A stretch of 10,011 nt of DNA from CAYQAJ01 sp964415245 (lineage in GTDB: Bacteria > Planctomycetota > Planctomycetia > Pirellulales > Pirellulaceae): the NCBI GenBank assembly GCA_964415245.1, contig CAYQAJ010000191.1:1-10011 (forward strand), given 5' to 3'. The notes beneath the pieces were generated by a model, which saw nothing but the letters and a program-made list of their open reading frames with translations, was not told the DNA's origin and made no database searches. Positions 6,166-10,011 of this stretch are shown piece after piece; within the stretch, counting starts at the first letter, position 1, and the number at the start of each line of letters is the position of its first letter. The translations under genes were made by a program, and so were the position numbers.

Positions 6166-9100
6166 GTGAAGATCACCCGAGTGGAGATCGACGGCTTTGG
6201 GGTGTGGCGCGGACTGGCGCTGGGCGATCTGTCCGAGCGGATCACCGTGTTTTACGGAGCGAACGAAGCGGGCAAGACGACGCTGATGCAATTCATCAGG
6301 TCGGTGCTCTACGGGCTCTCGGCCAATCGGCGGCAGCGTTATCTGTCGGTGCTCGGTGGCCAAACGGCAGGAGGCCGACTCGAGGTCGACGGCATCCACG
6401 GCATGCTGTACATCGAGCGCACCGTGTTGCCTGGCGACGATGGAGCAGGCGGCGGCGAAGGTGTGCTCACGGTGACCGCGGCCGACGGCACCATTCACAA
6501 TGACTATCTACTTCATGACTGGCTGCAGGGAGTCGACGAGCGGACGTTCAACAATGTTTTTGCCGTCGGCCTGCGCGAATTGCAAGAGTTGGGCACGCTG
6601 AGCGACACGGACGCAGCAGCGTGGCTCTACAATCTCACGGCGGGCGTCGACCGCGTGTCGATCGTTCAAATCATTCGCGAGCTGGAAGCGTGGCGGCGTC
6701 GCTTTTTGTCGACTCGACCCGAGAAATCGGATATCGGCCAGCTTCTCCAGGAGAAGGACGCGCTGTCGGCCGAGATCGACAAGCTCAGTTCACAGACGGG
6801 GCAGTGGGTGCAACTTGCCGAAAAGCGGCGCCAAAGTTTCGAGGAATCTTTGCGTCTGGAGGACGAAATCAGGCAACTGGAGAATCGGGCGCGGACGATC
6901 GAAATCGCCACGTCGATTCGCCAGAAGTGGCTCGAGCGGGCCGACGTCGAGCGGCAGCTTGGCACTCTGAAACGACCGACGGGCGTGGCGGAGGGCGCGC
7001 GGGAGCGACTCGGCCGGCTGAACGAGCGCATTGAGGAAAAACGGCAGCGACAGAATGCGCTCCGTGATCGATGGCGGCGGCTGCGCGATCAGGCCCGGCG
7101 GCTGGGCATCCGGCGGGGACTCTGGCGTCATGCCTCGCGCCTCGAGGCCCTCGGCGAGCAGCAGCAGTGGATCACCTCGCTCGAGTCGCAGACCGAACAG
7201 GCGGAGACGGAAGTACGCCAGTTAGAAAGCCAACTGAACGACAAGCGGCGAGCGACGGGCTGCGAGGCCGGCTCTTTGGAAGCGGCACGAGTGACGATCT
7301 CTCCTCAATCGCTGGCCGGGCTCCGCAACCCAGCCCGCTCGCTGCGCAGGGCGCGCGGGCGGCAGCGCGCCCTGCGGCTGAAGGCAGAGGCATCCACGCA
7401 AACAGCCGAGCGACTACAGCAGGAAATTCGCACGGCACTCGGCAGCCGACCGGATCGCGATCTGGCCGCGGCGCTGGACGAGGTGGGTGGCCAGGTGGCA
7501 CAGCTCCGCCGCCGCGTGCAACTGGAAGAGCGGCTCGACCAGGCTGGGCGTCACCAGCAGGAATTGGAGGAGCAGGGGCGTCATTTCGTTCAGCAAGAGC
7601 CGGTTCCGATGTGGGTGTTCGCTGCGCTCGGCGGCGTGTTCGCGGTGGGGATCGTCCTGGTGTTGGCCAGTCTGTTCGTCTCGACGGCCGTGGTAGCTAG
7701 CCTGGGCGTGACGCTCGCCGTGTTGGGTGTTGTCGGGGCGGGCACGGCCATGGGGGCCAAGCTGCTGTGGGAACGATCCAACGCCAAGCAGTTGCAGCAG
7801 TGCCAGAGGCAAATGGAAGTGCTCGACAAACAAGTGGAACTGTTGAAACAAGAGCGCGACGCGTTGGACGCCCGGCTGGCCACCGGTGGCGGGCCACTGG
7901 CCGTGCGACTGCAAACGGCCGAGGGCAAACTGGCGAAGCTCGAATCGCTACTGCCCGTCGAAGCGCGCCGACAGGCGGCCGAGCAAGACGCTGCAGCAGC
8001 CCGGCAACAGGAACAAGACGCTGCCGCTGAAGTTGCGGCCGCCAAACGGGTCTGGCGGGCGGCGCTCCAAACGGCCCGCATTCCGACCCATCTGAGGCCC
8101 AAGCAGGTCAAGGCAATGGCCCACAGCGGCCAGGAGATTGTGGAACTCGAGCGGCAGTTGGAGTCGCGCCGAGCCGACGCGCGACAACGACGGGCCGACC
8201 TGGCCGCGGCGCTCAGCCGCGTGGATTCGCTGGCCGATGCCGCGGGGCTGGCGCTCCTTGGTGAAACGGCCGGCGATCGGCTACGGTATTTGATGCGCGA
8301 ACTGGCGCACCAGCGGACCGCCATTGCGCGGCGCGAAGAACTTCGCGTACAAGCGCGGCGACTCAAAGCCAAAGCGGCACGCTGCCGACAGACGTTGGTT
8401 CGGCTGCAAGCCAAACGGCAGGCGCTCTTCGGCCGTGCCGGGGTCAACAGCGAGTCGGAGTACCGGCGGCTCGTCGAGCTAGCCGATCACTTGCAATCGC
8501 TCGAAGTGCAGCGTGAAGCACTGAGGCACGAAATCGCTGCGGCGCTGGGAGCCGACGCGAGCGAGGAGAGCTTGCAGCCGTTCTTGGATGCGGATCAGGC
8601 CGATCGGCTCGAAAAAGAATGGGACAGCACCATCGCACAACTGGAACAGAGCGAGCTGCGGCTCAAACAGACTTTGCAACAGCAGGGCGCGCTGGATGCG
8701 CAGCGACAACGATTGGCCGAGGACCGCACGCTGGCCGAGAAACAACTCGACCTGGCCGCCCTCGAATGTCGTCTGCAAGAGGCGATCGAGCGGTGGCAGG
8801 TGCTGGCCGTCACCGAAACGCTGCTCCGGGAGGTGCGCGACGAGTACGAGCAGCATCGTCAGCCTGAAACACTCGTCGAAGCGTCGACTTACATGAGAAA
8901 ACTCACGGACGGCCGGTACACGCGGATCTGGACCCCGCTGGGCGAGGATGTGCTGTACGTGGCGGATCGCGACGGGGCGTCGCTGCCGGTCGAAGTCCTC
9001 AGCCGTGGCACGCGGGAGCAGTTGTTCTTGAGTTTGCGGCTGGCTTTGGTGGCGATGTACGAGAGGCGCGGGGTTCATCTGCCGGTGGTGCTGGACGACG

Positions 9101-9990
9101 TGCTGGTGAATTTCGACTCCGCACGTGCCAAGGCGGCGGCCGGCGTACTCCGCGATTTTGCCAAACAGGGGCACCAGGTGCTGGTGTTCACGTGTCACGA
9201 ACACGTCTGGAAAATGTTCAAATCGATGCGGATCGACGCGCGGCGTTTGCCGAATCACACGGAGTTGGCGGCCGCTCGAATTGTGCGAAAGCCGGTGGCC
9301 CGTTTGGCGGCCGCGTTGGGTGACGAGACGCTGCCCTTGTTGTCGATCGAGGAAGATGAACAGGAGAACGCGGCGGATTTGGAAACGGCGGCGATCGAGG
9401 AGGAGGCTGCCGTTCTACAATCTTCTGTCGAGCAGCCGGCGGAGGAAGTCGAAGAGGAAGAGCTGGCAGAGATGGACGAGATCAGTGACGACGAATCGAA
9501 CGTAGACGAACTGGAATATGAAGACGGGGAAGAATGCGATTACGAAGACGAGGTTGCGAGCGAGGACGAAGACGAAGAGGTCGAGGAAGACGAGGAGGAA
9601 CTGGATGAGGCGGAAGTAGACGATGAGTACGAGGAGGAAGAAGATGAGTATGAAGACGACGAGGAAGAGGATGAGGAACTAGACGAGGAAGGGGACGAGG
9701 AAGAGTACGAGGAAGATGAGGAGGAATATGAAGAGGACGACGATGAAGAGTACGAGTACGAGGAAGACGAAGCGGAAGAAGCAGAGGGCGAGGATGAAGA
9801 TCTAGCCGACGAAGACGAGGAGGATGAAGGCGAAGAAGAAGCTGAGGATGAGTACGAGGAAGATGAAGACTGCGAGCAGGAATGGTCCGAGGACGACGTA
9901 GAGGAGGCGGACGAGGAATCGGAAGACACCGAGCTGGATGACGACGACGAGGACGATGACGAAGGAAACAAATCGGCCGAGGCGGCGTGA
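6166..9990 (+). CDS. YhaN-like SMC/Rad50-type ATPase with membrane hairpin and very acidic C-terminal tail
   Basis: This is a 1274-residue ABC-type ATPase of the Rad50/SbcC/YhaN class. The N-terminal half-site has MKITRVEIDGFG and Walker A GANEAGKT (31-38), then the YhaN-like GVDERTFNNVFAVGLRELQ (122-140). Coiled-coil arms run over about 190-475 and 535-900. Between them, residues 482-531 form two hydrophobic helices with almost no loop, followed by KLLWERSNAK, so the arms are joined by a membrane hairpin and both heads lie in the cytoplasm. No CxxC zinc hook was found. The C-terminal half-site has signature LSRGTREQ (945-952), Walker B VVLDD (974-978), D-loop VNFD and switch His in FTCHE (H1011), so ATP use should be intact. 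Residues 1062-1274 are an extremely acidic tail with no Lys or Arg between R1046 and K1269. The start is GTG with GAGGAA eight bases upstream. It is the likely partner of the preceding phosphoesterase-like protein, by analogy with YhaO-YhaN and SbcCD. The membrane hairpin and tail are direct readings; membrane-tethered DNA handling is inference. Confidence 0.88.
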   Translation: MKITRVEIDGFGVWRGLALGDLSERITVFYGANEAGKTTLMQFIRSVLYGLSANRRQRYLSVLGGQTAGGRLEVDGIHGMLYIERTVLPGDDGAGGGEGVLTVTAADGTIHNDYLLHDWLQGVDERTFNNVFAVGLRELQELGTLSDTDAAAWLYNLTAGVDRVSIVQIIRELEAWRRRFLSTRPEKSDIGQLLQEKDALSAEIDKLSSQTGQWVQLAEKRRQSFEESLRLEDEIRQLENRARTIEIATSIRQKWLERADVERQLGTLKRPTGVAEGARERLGRLNERIEEKRQRQNALRDRWRRLRDQARRLGIRRGLWRHASRLEALGEQQQWITSLESQTEQAETEVRQLESQLNDKRRATGCEAGSLEAARVTISPQSLAGLRNPARSLRRARGRQRALRLKAEASTQTAERLQQEIRTALGSRPDRDLAAALDEVGGQVAQLRRRVQLEERLDQAGRHQQELEEQGRHFVQQEPVPMWVFAALGGVFAVGIVLVLASLFVSTAVVASLGVTLAVLGVVGAGTAMGAKLLWERSNAKQLQQCQRQMEVLDKQVELLKQERDALDARLATGGGPLAVRLQTAEGKLAKLESLLPVEARRQAAEQDAAAARQQEQDAAAEVAAAKRVWRAALQTARIPTHLRPKQVKAMAHSGQEIVELERQLESRRADARQRRADLAAALSRVDSLADAAGLALLGETAGDRLRYLMRELAHQRTAIARREELRVQARRLKAKAARCRQTLVRLQAKRQALFGRAGVNSESEYRRLVELADHLQSLEVQREALRHEIAAALGADASEESLQPFLDADQADRLEKEWDSTIAQLEQSELRLKQTLQQQGALDAQRQRLAEDRTLAEKQLDLAALECRLQEAIERWQVLAVTETLLREVRDEYEQHRQPETLVEASTYMRKLTDGRYTRIWTPLGEDVLYVADRDGASLPVEVLSRGTREQLFLSLRLALVAMYERRGVHLPVVLDDVLVNFDSARAKAAAGVLRDFAKQGHQVLVFTCHEHVWKMFKSMRIDARRLPNHTELAAARIVRKPVARLAAALGDETLPLLSIEEDEQENAADLETAAIEEEAAVLQSSVEQPAEEVEEEELAEMDEISDDESNVDELEYEDGEECDYEDEVASEDEDEEVEEDEEELDEAEVDDEYEEEEDEYEDDEEEDEELDEEGDEEEYEEDEEEYEEDDDEEYEYEEDEAEEAEGEDEDLADEDEEDEGEEEAEDEYEEDEDCEQEWSEDDVEEADEESEDTELDDDDEDDDEGNKSAEAA
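9448..9966 (+). repeat. Purine-rich low-complexity tract encoding the Asp/Glu tail
   Basis: The coding strand here is almost entirely GAG, GAA, GAC and GAT codons. By hand count 126 of the 173 residues encoded (1095-1267, about 73%) are Asp or Glu, with scattered Tyr, Leu, Ala and Gly. GAA/GAG and GAC/GAT are mixed, so it is an imperfect rather than a perfect tandem repeat. This argues for selection on the acidic protein rather than recent slippage. The complementary strand gives a spurious open frame rich in Ser (9540-9971). Confidence 0.85.
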
Positions 9991-10011
9991 TTGTCCTGCG
10001 TGCCGGTCCGT

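Noticed and set aside
7590..8447. Long minus-strand open frame within the ATPase gene
   Set aside because: Ser/Ala/Arg-rich shadow caused by coiled-coil codon bias; the plus-strand frame is continuous and conserved.
8479..9258. Minus-strand 259-residue open frame inside the ATPase C-terminal half
   Set aside because: It covers the signature and Walker B motifs of the real gene in antisense and has no recognisable domain.
9540..9971. Open frame on the minus strand encoding an almost pure Ser protein
   Set aside because: It is the complement of the Asp/Glu codon tract; the composition is fully explained by the acidic tail on the plus strand.
2521..9990. Gabija-like or other two-gene defence system (UvrD-type helicase plus ATPase)
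   Set aside because: The ATPase is a YhaN/Rad50-type protein with long coiled coils and no TOPRIM nuclease domain was seen. The helicase has the normal Rep architecture and is separated by a terminator-like hairpin. No mobile-element signs are present.
6166..9990. Zinc-hook Rad50/SbcC proper
   Set aside because: No CxxC motif was found among the scattered cysteines, and the arm junction is a hydrophobic hairpin.

Overview
The window is a high-GC bacterial chromosome segment, most likely from a planctomycete of the Pirellulales type. I infer this from three things: a small membrane protein that opens with the NPYESP motif, which I associate with planctomycete proteins; a membrane-anchored repeat protein starting MKTQRRHELETN; and the style of the SbcD/YhaO-like plus YhaN-like gene pair. 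No rRNA, tRNA, CRISPR array or insertion sequence was seen. Coding density is high, start codons include several GTG, and Shine-Dalgarno sites are clear in front of only two genes.

Left part (1-2122, minus strand). Three genes are read right to left. The first is a single-pass membrane protein with a TPR-like helical domain and a long Pro/Ser/Ala/Glu-rich tail (1055-2122). The second is a small four-helix membrane protein of noticeably lower GC (561-1001). The third is the N-terminal part of an RluD-type 23S rRNA pseudouridine synthase, cut by the window edge immediately after its catalytic Asp (1-437). A 398-base non-coding stretch (2123-2520) separates this divergent group from the plus-strand genes.

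Right part (2521-9990, plus strand). A Rep/PcrA/UvrD-type superfamily 1 DNA helicase (2521-4560) is followed by a short terminator-like hairpin. Next come an SbcD/YhaO-like metallophosphoesterase-fold protein (4672-5973) and, after a 192-base leader-like gap, a 1274-residue YhaN-like SMC/Rad50-type ATPase (6166-9990).

The last two genes are the most interesting part of the window. Architecturally they match a nuclease plus coiled-coil ATPase pair of the Mre11-Rad50 / SbcCD / YhaO-YhaN kind. However, the 'nuclease' has lost several expected metal-binding residues. The ATPase keeps its nucleotide-binding motifs but carries a two-helix membrane hairpin between its coiled-coil arms, where Rad50 has a zinc hook, and ends in a tail of about 200 residues made mostly of Asp and Glu. 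My working inference is a membrane-tethered DNA-end or chromosome-handling complex in which the phosphoesterase subunit is structural or regulatory, next to a repair helicase. This rests on sequence reading alone.
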